The notes beneath the pieces are model-generated. The model did not search any database. It was not told the origin of the DNA and saw nothing but the letters and a program-made list of their open reading frames with translations. Of a DNA stretch of 64,000 nucleotides, positions 44,937 through 58,100 are shown piece after piece. How positions within the stretch are numbered: the first letter of the stretch is position 1; each line of letters starts with the position of its first letter. Made by a program: the position numbers and the translations under genes. This DNA comes from Dysidea avara. Lineage: Eukaryota; Porifera; Demospongiae; Dictyoceratida; Dysideidae. The stretch spans positions 27,260,765 through 27,324,764 of the forward strand of contig NC_089281.1 of the NCBI RefSeq assembly GCF_963678975.1, given 5' to 3'.

Positions 44937-47900
44937 CTATTTCTCAAGCAACAGTGACTGCCTTTCTGTATCACGCTGTTCACTATGGTATCTATGAGTC
45001 TTTGGGTGGAAGAACACCACCAAACCAATAAAACCAAGTGTTCCTGCTGAGATGAAGAAAATGTTACTGTATGTGAAGTCCTTGGGAGCTGTAGCTTGCA
45101 CCATATGGTGGGTACCATTAGGATAACTTTTTCTAATCTTACACTGTGAATGTGTTAGTAGGTGAGGGGGAAGATCTGTCTCCAGTGACTGAGCTATTAA
45201 GGTCATCACAAACCCACTCAATTGTCTGTAAAAAAAGCAATATTTGTATGCTAAATATCAGTAATAGAAATTCTTACGATGTGATACGAATAAGTCCTGT
45301 ACTGGTCGCCTCTGCAATAGGGTAGGTCACCTCCACACCTAGTTCAAGTGATATCGGCATCTGACTTAGTGACAGCAGACCCCACAGGCAAAGGCTGATG
45401 GCAACCAGAATGGATTGGTTGTGTACTGTAGACATCTGAGGGATGGTAATCACAGAATGACACGTGCAGAAGTTTACAGAAAAGGTTCTAGTAATGTACT
45501 CTCCGGTAGTTTTGAAATTAACACATCAAAATTTTAAGAAGTTAATTTGTTGTTATATAGTTTGATAAGACTATCAAGTCTTTTGAAGAGAGGCTTTAGG
45601 CCTGGCAAACTTGATTACTTGTTTCTCATCCACAAAAATTCATATTTCCATGTGGGCAGGAGGTCATTTTTCATTATTCAAAATACTCCAAATCAAGCTG
45701 TTAAGAACTAGTACTTACGTTTTACTACTGTTTCTGAGGTACAAGTGACATTTGTTGTGCTGTAAAATGGTAGCCAGCCTTTTTAGCATCAAAGTAAGTG
45801 TGCACGTGATTGATAACAGCAATAATGAAATTAGAGGCGGTGGGGTTAAAAGGGATGCAGGCAGGCGAGGATGAGAAACAATTAATCAAGTTTGCCTGGC
45901 CTTATTTTGTTAAGCATACATGAGGAGGAAAAATCTAATAAATTTGGTATTTGCTTTTGTGTAAAAACTACAGCAATCACTTCTAATTACATTACCTGTA
46001 TGGCCAGTATGGGTACTAGGACAGTCTACATTTTATAAAATTTTTACTTATACAATGACAAGTTTACCTGTACAAACCAGATCAGAATTACAATAGATGA
46101 GGCAAATAAGACCTTCAATATTTCATCAAACCGCTTGGTCCGGTCAGCTACACTGCTACTAATAACAGATCCAAGTAGTCCTGAGAATATTGTCATGGAC
46201 ACCCATACTCCAGAGTCATGCTGAGGACTGCATTATAGTGTACAGATATTAGGCAACAATGACTCACTTCTGGGTAGCCAAAGGGGCAGAGCATTTGAGG
46301 AATAAGTGAAAGCATTGCTGTAGCCACACCTACCGAGGAGCCCCAGGTTACAGTTAATGCTAAAAAGGTTCTATTCTGCAACACCTATGCAGTAACGGTT
46401 CATGTAAATGACAGATTAGCATTGTATAACCATCCACCTCGCACCTTTGTAATTCCCTTATAAAATGGCTCAGTTTTATGCTCAGCAGATGGGGCTGGGG
46501 GTGTGGGGGGACGACTACTGCAAAAGCCACACAAGGCCATGCTGCAGCCAACACAAGCTGGAATAGCAGTAGCTAACAGCTAGAGATAACACCATTGATG
46601 ACTATAGTACAAAAACAGTATGCACTCACAAGTCTTGGTATAGTCTCATGTAGGTTACTATCAGCAATGACATGTGGTGATATCAGAAAAAACACTGCAT
46701 ATCCAACTGGATAAGCTAAACAATAATTTTTAATGTTAAGGTGGGTGTCTATGGGTATAGCTTATAATTATCTCACCCATACTACAAACCATGGTGGCCT
46801 TGGTTCGCTCTTTACTGCTGAACCAAAATGCTGCAAGTTTGGTTGAGGAAAACACCAGAAATGGTTGAGAACATGCACACAGCACTTGTCCAAAAATGGC
46901 CACTGCATATCCGTAATGATGAAAATCAAGTAATGAACTGGTGAGGATGAACTCCAAGCTACTAAGGTACCGTAATATTGCTCCAATAGCATTGAACACA
47001 GCTCCCAGGATAATCTATATATAGACAGGACTACAATTACAAACAAATTAGTGGCAACTATGGTGTGTACGGATTGAGCTGGATCCTTAAAAACATTTAA
47101 TAATTCATGGATGGAATTACAGACATCCTTGAAATTTGGCTCATTTGTAACACTGCTTGACCTGTTCATTCAAATGCCTGACACAACATTTACGGTCAAT
47201 TTAAATTTTCAACATACTATGGGAAAGCCTTAAAAGTGTAGTGACTATTACAACCCTCTCCTGACTTTGTAATGTAGCCAAACCACACGTGTCTGTTGTC
47301 GACACCTTTACTGTCACCTTTAATCATCTGGTTGGCTGAAATGTTAATTCTCTGAAAAATCCACTTTTCATTTCTCAACTTATACATACTATAGTTATAG
47401 CCTCACAAGTATAAATCACTGATCAGTCAGTGAAGTTCACTGGAAATTTTCGCACAGTCAATACGATATATTTTATAGTAAATAGAACAAATATCACATA
47501 GCTTACAGCAAATCTCAACCCCACATCATCAATGACTATGATGCCTACAAACCCGAACACAAATCCTACGATGAAGTAAGTGATACTGAACCAGTCCACT
47601 TGTCGTAGTGAGATGTGGTAGAACTCTGCTGTTTCGTTGGGTATAGCAGCAAATGTCAGCCAATACTATGTAGAGGAAACACACTATAATAAGAGTGGAC
47701 AACAGCACTACAGCAAATGAATTTGCAAGGCTTGTTATGCAGAGCAAATTACCATATTTAGCTAAACCCACTTTTAAAAAGCACATTTTAAAACAGGTAA
47801 ATATAGGTACTGTACAGGTAGTGAAGAGCTAGCTATATACTTATATATTACTTGGTCTTCACTAAGTTTTTATAATTAACACATTGCACTAACTAAGTGG

Positions 47901-49934
47901 TAGACCTACATGCAGTATACATCTTATATTTTAATACATCGAGCATGCATTTGGAGCAGCTATTCAGTGATCTCTATAAAACAGCAAGCTTGTTTAAAAT
48001 TAATGGTGGGATTACAGAAGATATATGGGTATAGCTATCACTGCATGCATACTTCTGTGATGTGGTCCAAGTCAACACCTGGTGATATATCAGTTGTCAT
48101 AACAACCATCATGTTATTATAATGAAATGTACTGACGCTCATAACATGTGCATATAACCTGTTTGTATATAATGAAATACAAACTTACATGTATGTACAT
48201 ATTGTTATGCATATCAATGTATAGTAGTTTTTGTATGGCATATGGCATAACTACACAAAGTGAAATACTACACATCTTTAAATTCAGTTTAGAATAGACA
48301 CGATAAGGTCAAAATGGGGCATCATCATCTGCAATCAAATCCCCATCCATGTACCCAGGGTGAATACAACAGAGCAAGGATAATGACACACGTTCAGGCA
48401 ACCATGCACATACAGTTGTAGCTATAGCTATGTTAATTGCAAATTTCACTGTGCTCCCAAAGTCTACAAATGCCCCATGATTGAGGTGTCATTCCACATC
48501 AAATGTTCACTAAATCCTCTATTATATTATTCTTGGGAAGGGGAGGTGGGGGTTGATATATTATTGTTATTAGCGCTTTACAGTAACCAGCACTAAAGGT
48601 CTGACAGCAACATGTGCTGCAGCCTTAGGATTACCTAACCTAATTGAATCAATAGGTCAAGAAGAAACTTTCTTTTTTCTTCCCCAACCCAATGACATAA
48701 GTGACCATAAGCGTAGCAACCTGGGGAGGGGGCAAGGGGGGTGGGCTGGATCCCCCCTTGTGATTTTCCAAGCTCGTGATTTTCTGATTGTAAATTCAAA
48801 AAAGATTGAGATACTCTAATAAAGCAGTCACAGTATTCAGAGAAGCAGTGCAGCAAACTATAAAGTTGTGAACAATGTGCTTTATCAGTGATACAAATAT
48901 TATTTAGTGGAGGACAGCCATTCTTAGCAGGTGTTGAGCTTTTTTTTTTTGCTCTTCAACACCAAACTAGAGCCCCCTATCTAAAAATATCTTGCTACGC
49001 CTATGCATAAGTCAAAGAAGATAAAAATGGTCTAGCCACACAAGACAAAAACAAAATCATCAATTTGATCTGAAATTCTGCCCAGTGGGATGTTTGACCA
49101 CTCAAAATGTCTGGTGTTTGTTTAACTTACAAGAATTAACCTGTTTCCTTAAGTGTACTGTAGCCATGCTACATGGGGATTTGACCACTAGCCATGCCTC
49201 CATCAGTGGAGAATTTGATTTTTAAAGTCAAATCCCCACCATTTACTTGACTGATATAAGTCCATAAACTAAATATGCAAACTACGTATGAAGTTACTGG
49301 CATATAGATTTGGAGCTATACAATCTATGATACTGGTATGACAAAGCCCTAAATGCCTCATAATGACTTCACTGGTAATCCAAAGGCTGCAGCACAAGTT
49401 GCTGTCAGACCTTCAGTGCTGGTCACTGTAAAGCTTTAATAACTGGTAGATTAAATTCCAATAGCTTTAGCTACCCGGCATAGATGACTGTATATTACCT
49501 ATGGTTTTACAGTTGCTGGTCCCTAGCTGGTGGCAAGGTCATTCATCTATCCCCGGGGAAAAATAACCTAGTACTAGTGGGCCCGGGCATATCCAGGCAT
49601 CTAGATCTGTGCATACTGCGGTTCTAAGAGACCTTGCGCGACAACAAAACAAGCGAAAATCACGTGCACATGATTTCGTCCAATCAAATCAATTCATTTT
49701 TGAAGTTCAAACAATAATTACCGCACGTGACGTCTTGTTGCGTGCAAGGTCTCTTAGAACCGCTGTATGATATGTGCACCTGCAAGAGCATCACGTGCAT
49801 GGTACGATGTGGTCACATACCATTCCGTTACTGAAATTCAACAAGCTACACGTAGCCAGGATGTACCATCGACGTTTGTAGACCCGATACGCTGCCACAT
49901 CATCTGATTGGTGTTGTACAGAATTCTCAGCCAT
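44937..49934 (-). CDS. SLC49-family (FLVCR/MFSD7-like) MFS transporter, copy 2
   Basis: Nine exons on minus with the same boundaries and phases as copy 1: 49934-49821, 47665-47507, 47014-46777, 46715-46630, 46579-46445, 46384-46268, 46220-46068, 45435-45278, 45225-44937; 482 residues. Exons 2, 5, 6, 7 and 8 have exactly the same length as in copy 1. Marks: YRVYKRRWYILATCSLLNFS, YWLTFAAIPNETAEFYHISL, SSTKLAAFWFSSKERTKA, SSRPPTPPAPSAE, LIPQMLCPFGYPE, LELGVEVTYP. The start MAENSVQ is the first ATG in a 38-codon exon. Intron 1 (2.2 kb) contains two MITEs; intron 2 contains a dispersed repeat. The last exon is highly similar to copy 1 even at the nucleotide level, pointing to recent duplication or gene conversion there. 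Confidence 0.92.
47060..47385. repeat. Dispersed ~330-bp repeat, second copy
   Basis: Colinear with 32465-32815: AAAAACATTTAATAA, CTTGAAATTTGGCTCATTTG, ACGTGTCTGTTGT and ATCATCTGGTTGGCTGAAAT all recur in order. No coding frame is shared. It lies in intron 2 of SLC49 copy 2. Confidence 0.8.
48692..49012. mobile_element. MITE related to the 57439-57768 family
   Basis: The ends CATAAGCGTAGCAAC and TTGCTACGCCTATG are inverted. Internal GAGATACTCTAATAAAGCAGTCACAGT and GGACAGCCATT...AGCAGGTGTTGA match the order in 3040-3230 and, reversed, 57550-57715. It lies in intron 1 of SLC49 copy 2. Confidence 0.7.
49616..49765. mobile_element. 150-bp TA-flanked MITE
   Basis: The ends CTGCGGTTCTAAGAGACCTT and AAGGTCTCTTAGAACCGCTG are near-perfect inverted repeats directly bounded by TA on both sides. 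It lies in intron 1 of SLC49 copy 2, 56 bp from the exon 1 donor. Confidence 0.85.
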
Positions 49935-50234
49935 TTTACACACACCGGAGGGAGTCACTTGAGAGTCACGGCGTAGCTAGAGAAGGTCCAATGTGGGCAC
50001 GTAGCTACCACTGAGTGAGGCCCTATGTAGTCCAGCTCTTGCAATTGGTCCAACTGGATTCTGCCGTTTTGGTTGCAATTTATAAAAGTGATGAGACGTC
50101 ACGGTATTTGTTATTTCAGTTACAACTATGCAGTACGTGTGCATGAGTGGTTTAACCATATGGTTTGACCAACACGGAGTTCCCAAGCTTGGGATGACGT
50201 AATTTGTCCCTGGGCAATAATAAATTCGGAAGTA

Positions 50235-50777
50235 CCGTACGGAGGGAAACTTTGGAGGGGGGAAAATTTGGCGAATCAAGCAAAATATCACTGTTGGCGA
50301 AATAAAATTTGGCGAATTGTTAGCAAATCGCACGCCGTATTGAATTATTAGATCACTAATCGATGTGCCTGAAGAGAGAACTAGAGTGTCACGCCTCTCA
50401 GCGATTCGCCGCCGCCTGGAGTCAGCTACCAACTAAAAGGTAATACTATATAGACAGTAGATCTACACCATCTGGAATAGCGAATATCGTACTTAACATG
50501 GTAGGACTCGCTATACTTGTCATTCCCGTTTCGAGGTGAAGTTTGAGGATACCACGTGTACAGTAACTAGCTACCTAGTGAGGTAGTCGAGGCAGGCTTG
50601 GCTCTAGCGTAATGCCTGGCCCACCATCCCTTGGTCGAGTAGAAAATTGATTAGCTCGAGGCTTGGTTTGCTATTTTCTTCGCCACCAAAATATTTGGAT
50701 GGGAAAAATTTGGCGAATTCTTGGTCAATCGCCAAATTCGCCAAATTTTAATGGCGCCAAAGTTTCCCTCCATACGG
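50235..50777. mobile_element. 543-bp TA-flanked MITE with GGCGAA-rich interior
   Basis: The ends CCGTACGGAGGGAAACTTTGG and CCAAAGTTTCCCTCCATACGG are inverted (the right arm differs by one base) and bounded by TA. Just inside, repeated TTTGGCGAAT / ATTCGCCAAA blocks form a second inverted pair. An open frame at 49977-50432 crosses the left edge and is not considered a gene. Confidence 0.83.
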
Positions 50778-51069
50778 TAGCTTCCAAGGTTTTTCTGAAC
50801 CCTCCCCTTTGAATGTCAAATTATATTATGATAGCAGCACTGACAGATCATCTCAAAATGTTACAATAGGAAGATATCCATGTTGTACTATAGCAAACAG
50901 TGCATGTCATATACGTATGGGAGATATGCTATGGAAAGAAACTAAGATTTCATAAGATTTTGCCATTTTAGTTGGCTATAGACGAAGTAAATTATCAGGA
51001 TGAGCAGAATATGCTTCTGCAGAGAAACAATCATCTGCACTGAAACCAGCATGCATGCACGCACGCACA

Positions 51070-53100
51070 CACACTGTGTCACCCATATATGCTATGGCTG
51101 AATGTGGGTAGCAAAGCAGTACAGGGAGATCATCACATTTGTACCATAATTGACTGGTGGCTAACAGCAGCAATACACCTCATCTTGCTGTCAGTCTGAC
51201 CATTCTCCAGTACCTTGTTTATGATGTAATATACAGTCCAACCAACAGTCTTGAATATAAGTATCCATTCAATGCATGCAGTGAGTCAATAGTCTATCAT
51301 GTGTCGGAATTGTAAACGTCTACTGGACACCTACTAAATAACACTTGGGTATACAAAATTAAATTTTCATGTGTATATGTACAATAATCATCAGTCTGGT
51401 GAGGGCTGGAACCACTTGCAACAATCTCTACCCATATATATTCATTTTACATGGGAAGCAGCATCATCTACACAATATTCGTCATATTTATCGATTTGAA
51501 TGAATTTGTACTATCACGGTTGTACAAATCAATGGTTCGACCAATATTAGAATACGGAAATGTAATTTGGGGACCCCATTATGTATTAGATCAACGTAAA
51601 CTTGAGGGTGTGCAACGGCGTGCTACAAAACTAGTACCATCTTTAAGAGACAAGTCTTACATAGATCGACTGACATCAATGAATTTACCATCTCTTTTGT
51701 ACAGGCACAGACGTGGTGACTTAATATTTCTTTTCAAGATATTGAACGATTACTTCAATCTGGATCACTCCAACTTTTTTACTTTCTCCCACAATACACA
51801 AACTAGAGGTCATGCATATAAATTACTTAAGCCCCCTGCCCACCTTTCATGTCGGGTCAACTATTTTGGTACTAGAGTAATTAATGATTGGAACAATCTT
51901 ACGAGTGATATTGTAGGAAATTCTTTATTAAATAATTTTAAATCAGCTATAGATAATTACTTTTATGACTATAGATTTATGTTAATGTAATAATTATATT
52001 CATAGTTAATTTTTGTTCATTGCATCTAATTTATGTATGTATATGTATGTAATTGAATGGGTGTACAGGCTTCTAGGCCTCAACCCAAATCACATCATAA
52101 TCATAATCATAATCATAATCATATTGTTGGCCTTTGACACTGATGTATCACCACTCTATATCTTGATCAGTCAGTGATCACATCATTCAAAGCAAAGAGG
52201 GTATCACTGTATCAAGTAATATATAGGAGAAAATAGCTTTAATTGGTATAGGGTCTGAACCTGATCCAGTTTTATGGTTGCATGCAAGCCCACTATACTG
52301 CATGGTATAAGCTGTTTACTGGCATAAGTCGTTGAAATTGATATTATTGTGTTTCCACTGGCTGGTGATAGGGTGACCAACTTACTTGTGCAATTAGGTG
52401 GCCATTTAATCAAACTAGTCAATATTATCTCTTGTTTCACCTCTGCTGCAGCTACCATCTCATGTAGCCCTACTCCAGTGTTGACATTGTACTGTCTTCA
52501 AGAGCTTGGCATACATTCTGTACTGCTGTTTACTGCCATGCAAAACCTCCAGGCAATCCGTTCTTCCTTGCCCAGAGGATTACATCACAAATACAAATAA
52601 ACACAACACTAGAAGCTGTTTTCACTACGTTATTCAAAACTTACAACTGTAACTGATGCAAAGGAAATCACAGTCAAAAGATCAGAGTAAATAAATTTAC
52701 TTTTACATGGTCTTGGTATAATTATCATAGTTATAACATGCATTTACCTTCAGTCATGCATAAAATCACATACCATGCACAGCTGTGGGATTTACTTCCA
52801 ATGGGTGTCCATGTGGTATAGCTGTATAGAATTGAGGATGAAAACTTTATTATCGGCCCCTTCTATATATACCTACATTGCTTACATAATTTGTCGTTTG
52901 AGTATCTAAAAGAGATTGTCACTTCAGTTGGATAGCATAGCAAAATAGCATATACTCTGCTGTATTATCTCCAATGGCATTGTCACCTAGGCACCTACTA
53001 TGACTGAGGTAGATATTGAAGTGGTTCAGGGAGACCATCACATTTCAACCACTGCAGTACCATTCAGTAGTTCAGTGTTAGCTACACTGAGCCAAATGCA
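51070..53100 (-). pseudogene. Kelch-repeat-like coding relics
   Basis: Minus-strand fragments resemble Kelch-repeat proteins: LWYKCDDLPVLLCYPHSAIA near 51150-51070, a KWPPNCTSKLVTLSP stretch near 52400, and TELLNGT followed, after a frame change, by CDGLPEPLQYLPQS near 53070-52990. No continuous splice-consistent gene joins them, and a LINE fragment sits among them. They are interpreted as a decayed gene. Confidence is modest because each piece is short. Confidence 0.4.
51450..52135 (+). pseudogene. 5'-truncated CR1-like LINE, C-terminal fragment
   Basis: A 179-codon frame ending at 51990 encodes the C-terminal region of a reverse transcriptase: LYKSMVRPILEYGNVIWGPH, KLEGVQRRATK, and a final block with YFGTRVINDWNNL. 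After the stop, the 3' UTR ends in a (CATAAT)n tract at about 52095-52120, typical of CR1-type 3' ends. All upstream domains are absent. It is a different copy from the one at 16360-17641: the shared block reads RVINTWNSLP there. Confidence 0.87.
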
Positions 53101-53441
53101 TATAAAACGAATGACTAGCTGTATACTTTGTTATGGAGCTATAGGCATGGTGCAGCTCAAATGCAACTTGACACATATAAACATTGAAACCAAATAACTA
53201 GTTTACCCATTAGAGCAGTCATGATCACTGATGTCACATGCAGACAGATATATATGTAGTACCTTAGTGATTCTGCCACCATTTTTCTTCCTTTTTTCCT
53301 TTATTTTTTAACCCTTTATAATAATTATGTAGTTTAATTCTTTAAATGAATTTTTGATGTATATGAGCTATATAATTATAGTGAATACTGTACAACTGTG
53401 AATGCTGCTGCAACAAAAGTGCTGTAAGCAAGTGTACGTAC

Positions 53442-53620
<179 letters not shown>

Positions 53621-53899
53621 CCATGTACCACGTACCACGTACATGTGTGTACAGGAACCATGCCAGCACCTCCTCATGGTGGTTCCTGGGCAGCAACATA
53701 AGTTGCTGGCGAACGCTGACGGCTGCTTTTTAGAACATGTGGAGTAGGTTCTTTAAGGCGGTTTACTTGCTTCAAGCTTGCAACTTAAGGTTAAGTGTGT
53801 TGTGTTTTTGCACGAGTATGACTAGTGTGTTTAACTTATTTTCAGGGTGCAGTCTTTGCTCTGAGTCCATCTCATTTGCCACTTGGAGCATTTGCACTC

Positions 53900-56800
53900 T
53901 CATGGAGAGCGATGGAGATGATTGAAGGATCTGTAGAGTCAGACCTAATCCCAACTTTTGCCATCTATTGTCCACAGGACCTCATTATGTTGATAGGAAG
54001 TTGTGGCAGTTGCTGGTATACAGGAAACCAAATGGTTTGGTCAGGATGTTTGGAATGCGGATGGATTTACTTTGTTACATTCAGGGTGCACTTTGCCTTT
54101 TGATGGTGAACCACTCTTGAGAAATGAAGGTGTAGGCATTGTGCTTGATCATTGTGCTACTGCTGTATGGAAGAATGCTAGGGAAGCTGTCAGTTCCAGA
54201 ATAGTGACAGCTCGGTTGCAGATTGTGCAGCGTGGACATAGACGATGTGGAGGTTCTAGGTGGACTAGTAGTAGGTATCTATCACTAATATCAGCATATA
54301 CTCCCACAGCCAAGGCTCCTCCAGGTGTTAAGGCAAAGTTTGTTGATAATCTTCAATGCACATTGGATGCTCTTCCTGTTGGTGATATTGTGACAGTGCT
54401 AGGTGACTTTAATGCTCGAATTGGGAAAAGGGAATCTGAAGATGATGTCTGGAGGGAGGTCAGAGGATTGCATGGTATTGGCACTTGTAATGAAGCTGGT
54501 GGAACAGCTCCTGGAGCTGTGTAGTTTGACCATAATGAGCACTTGGTTTGAGAAGAAGCCAATACACTTGGGTACATGGATACACCCTGCTACTAAACAG
54601 ACTCATGTGATTGACTTTGTGATGATGAGGAAGGATCAGCGACAGTTGTGTACTGATGTAAGAGTGTGCAAGAGTGCTTGCAGTTGGACAGACAACTATT
54701 TGGTGAAAGGAAAGTTAATGTAGAACATTTCTAGGAAGCAGAGGAGTAGTGTTACTCATGTGCCTCTGGCAGTCCACCTCTTAAGAAGTTGGGAAGTAAA
54801 GAATAGATACCAGCAATCCCTTGAACAACACTTGCTTCAACATCAATATAACAAGGAAGAGTCGGTGGAGGAGCAGTGGCAGGCATTAAAGGAGTGCATT
54901 ATGATGCAGCTGTTGGATGTGCAAGGGAGAAGCAGCCAGATTGGTTTATTGATGCTACAGATATACTAACACCCCTACTGGATGACAAGGCTAGAACTCG
55001 TCAAAGGTATTTGCAGTTACAGAGTTCTTCTGCCAAGCGTGAATTCCAACTATGCTAGAGGTTGGTGAAAAGGGCTGTGGATGAGGCTAAGGAGACATGG
55101 ATTAGTAAGGTGATCAGTGATGCTGAGCATAGTCGAGATAGTCGAGATGGGAAACTGAGATGGGATTGTATTAAGAAGTTGCTGGCAGCCTTTCATGGAA
55201 GACAGCCTGCTCATTCTGTCAGACAAGATGGTACTACAGGACCTGAAGAGCTTAAACAGCTTTGGTATGGATATTTTAGCCAAGTACTGAACGTAACCAG
55301 TCAGTGTGATCAAGAATTAATTGATGAAATGCCATCCTGGGAAACCGCAATGTAATGTCTTGATGATCCCCCTACCTCTGATGAACTGGTAGATGCTATG
55401 GAGAAAATGAAATGGGGGAAGGCTGGAGGGAGGACTGGTATCTTACCTGAATTAATACTTTGTGGAGGCCCAGAAATACAGCACAGATTATTGGTGTTAA
55501 TGAAGGAGGTATGGAAGGAAGGATGTGTAGTTCAGGACTGGAAAGATGCAGAAATTGTTCCCATACCTCCTAAGAAAGGAGATCTTAGGAATTGTGATAA
55601 CTGGAGGGGAATCAGTTTGTTGGATGTGGTTGGAAAGTTGGTTGGACATATACTGCAAAATAGGCTTCAGTTGATTGCCGAAAAGGTCCTCCTTGAGTCT
55701 CAGTGTGGCTTCCATAAGGGAAGAGGGTCTGTAGATATGATTTTTACAGCTAGGCAGTTATTTGAGAAGAGCAGAGAACATGATGCCTCTTTTTCTGCAC
55801 TCTTTGTTGACCTCCGCCAGGCATATGACTCAGTATCTAGAGAGGCCTTGTGGCAGGTATTGCAGAAATGTAGTGGTCCAGTGATGTCACTGATCAGGTC
55901 ATGTCATGATGGCATGACTGCTGTGTGATGGCACCACTGCATTAGGAATGGGCTGAGATAAGGATGCACCATGGCACCAGTTTTGTTCAATTTGTATTTT
56001 GCAGCAATGGTTGCTTGTTGGAGGAGTCACTGGAGTCACTGTGAAGTATAAGATAGGGAGGAACCTTGTGGGAGATAGAACAGTTAAAGCAAAGCTTGAG
56101 GATACAGAAATTACAGAGTCAAAGTTTGCATTGTATGCAGTCACTAGTCAAGGGGTGAAGAGAGTAGCTGTGACCTTTGTAGCAACAGCAGCAGGATGGG
56201 GACTTACTGTTAGCTTAAAATGATGACAATGGGGTACCCTAAGGACAACATGCCTGTACAGTTGGAGGATGGTGTAATAGCTGCAGTTGATAATTTCACT
56301 TGTCTTGGAAGTAACATCACTAATGATGGTGAAATTGTCAATGAAGTGAGTGCAAGATTGGGCAAGGCTGCGAGAGCATTTGAATGTTTGCGGCCCTCCA
56401 TCTTTGATAATAGGGCTCTTAGTGTACAGATTAAGAGAGGTGTGTATCGTGCTGTAGTGATGTCTACTTTATTGCATGGATCTGAAGAGTCCTAGTATTA
56501 GATGTTTGGAGGGCTTTCACAATCGCTGTATCCGGGTAATTTTGGGTGTGTCTAGAACTAGGCAATGGAAGGAAAGAATAACATCTAAGGAACTGGCTAG
56601 TCAGTTTGGAATGAATGAGAACATGGCTGATATTATTGAGAGATATCGATGTAGGTGGCTAGGGAATTTGGCACGGATGGATAATTATAGAATACCTAAG
56701 CATTTACTTTTTGGTAAGCTGATTAAAACCTGACCAAGACATGGCCATAAGAAACGATGGAGAGATCTGGCAGTGATGGATGTAAGGACACTTGGGATTG

Positions 56801-57100
56801 AGGAAGATTGGTTCAAGGTTGCTCAAGATAGACAGCGATGGTCAACAATTTGCGAACAGATGCATTTTTCTGTTGATGTTGGGGAGGCCTGTGCTGCTAA
56901 CAGACCCTCTCTAACTCAAAGTTTTACTTGTACATGTAGTTGTACCTTTAAGCATCCTGGAGACCTGACAGGACATCAACACTTTTGTGGCAGACACATG
57001 GAAGCCTGGGACCCTCCTCTTTTCACTGTCCCCTGTGAAAGGACCTTTCATAGGAAGGAAGATCTCACCAGGCATTCACATTTTTGCAAAGCAACGTAAC
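53900..57100 (+). pseudogene. APE-type non-LTR retrotransposon, multiply frameshifted
   Basis: In order: an apurinic-type endonuclease (VAGIQETKWF near 54003; LGDFNARIG near 54405); linker coding; reverse transcriptase (VPIPPKKGDLRNCDNWRGIS near 55560, CGFHKGRGSVDMIF, FVDLRQAYDSVSREALW near 55810); a thumb-like region (FTCLGSNITNDGE near 56300); and two C-terminal zinc-knuckle-like motifs of C-x-C...H-x4-C type (56930-57090). Frame changes occur near 54500, 54730, 55050, 55360, 55930, 56220 and 56480. The Asp-Asp of the RT active site is missing: the sequence runs ITESKFALYAVTSQ near 56115. The clade is not assigned (RTE-like or Jockey-like). It is inactive. Confidence 0.87.
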
Positions 57101-57239
57101 CCTAACCCACTAGTCATCTTATCCAGGGGTTTCCCCGAGAATACTGCAATCATCTATGTATGGGCAGCTACAGGCTACAGGTGTGTGTACATTAGCGTCA
57201 GTTACTTCATCACATCACTGAACCACTACTGAAAGGATA

Positions 57240-58100
57240 CAATTCCAATCCACACTTCAGGTATAATCCTGATATAGCATTCCTCCAATCACTACTAGCC
57301 TGGAATTGTTATCACACACCACAGCCGTGTCAGTCACCTCCAATGGGATAGTTGTGGTGAGTGTCCGAGTAGTAGCTGTAGAGTTGAGGATGCAATTTCA
57401 TTAGTAAGTGGCTTCTTTCCACTTTCCTTCCACCTATACAGGGGCGGATCCAGACTTTTAAAAAGGGGGGTTCCACTTTTGAATTGCAACTTCAACCTAG
57501 CTGTAAGTTGAAGACCAAAAAAGAAAGAAGAAAAAAACCTCATCACCTGCTGACAATAGCTGCCCCTCACCATAGATGCCCTCACCAACTACATTTCCTT
57601 ATTAATAACTGTATACATAGCTTGCTACACTGCTCCTCAAAAGACTACTGTGACTGCTCTATTAGAGTATCTCGATTTGACTGTTCTATTAGAGTATCTC
57701 GAGTAAGAGAGGTTCTTTCAAAAAGGGGGTTCCATGGAACCCTTTGAACCCCCCTGGATCCACCCCTGCTATATACTTCTGATACATATAATAGTGCGTT
57801 ATTCACACAAACAATAGTTGAAGCATAATGTGGAGTATCTACAAGATTTTACCACTGTAGGTGGTGACTAGACAAAGCACCAAGAGAAGCAGCATACACT
57901 GCTGTAGAGGGACCATCATCATTGCCCCACACACTACACATACAATGTGTCAACTACACCATGACTGATTCTGGGTGGTGAAGTGGTTGAGGAAGATCAT
58001 CACTTTTGAGCCACTGGCCAGTAGTATCATCTAGTAGTTCAGTGGTACTGAGTGTGGCATCATCAGCAACGCTACCCATCACTATTATATCATCACTGAT
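57240..58100 (-). pseudogene. Second Kelch-like relic, interrupted by a MITE
   Basis: On the minus strand, SVADDATLSTTELLDDTTGQ followed by WLKSDDLPQPLHHPESVMV (58100-57954) has the Kelch pattern. A further stretch, VVCDNNSRLVVIGGM, lies near 57300. The MITE at 57439-57768 separates them. It ends at a stop (57954). It may be related to the relics at 51070-53100 on the same strand, split by LINE insertions. Confidence 0.42.
57439..57768 (+). mobile_element. Intact MITE (CAGGGG...CCCCTG family)
   Basis: 330 bp bounded by CAGGGGCGGATCCAGAC and CTGGATCCACCCCTG. It contains TTCCATGGAA and two tandem CTGCTCTATTAGAGTATCTCGA-like units (57655-57715). CTATA on both sides may be a 5-bp duplication, but this is weak. 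It is the unoccupied paralogue of the element split at 753-3286. Confidence 0.8.

Noticed and set aside
49977-50432. 151-codon minus frame as a gene
   Set aside because: Crosses the edge of a MITE and has no recognisable domain.
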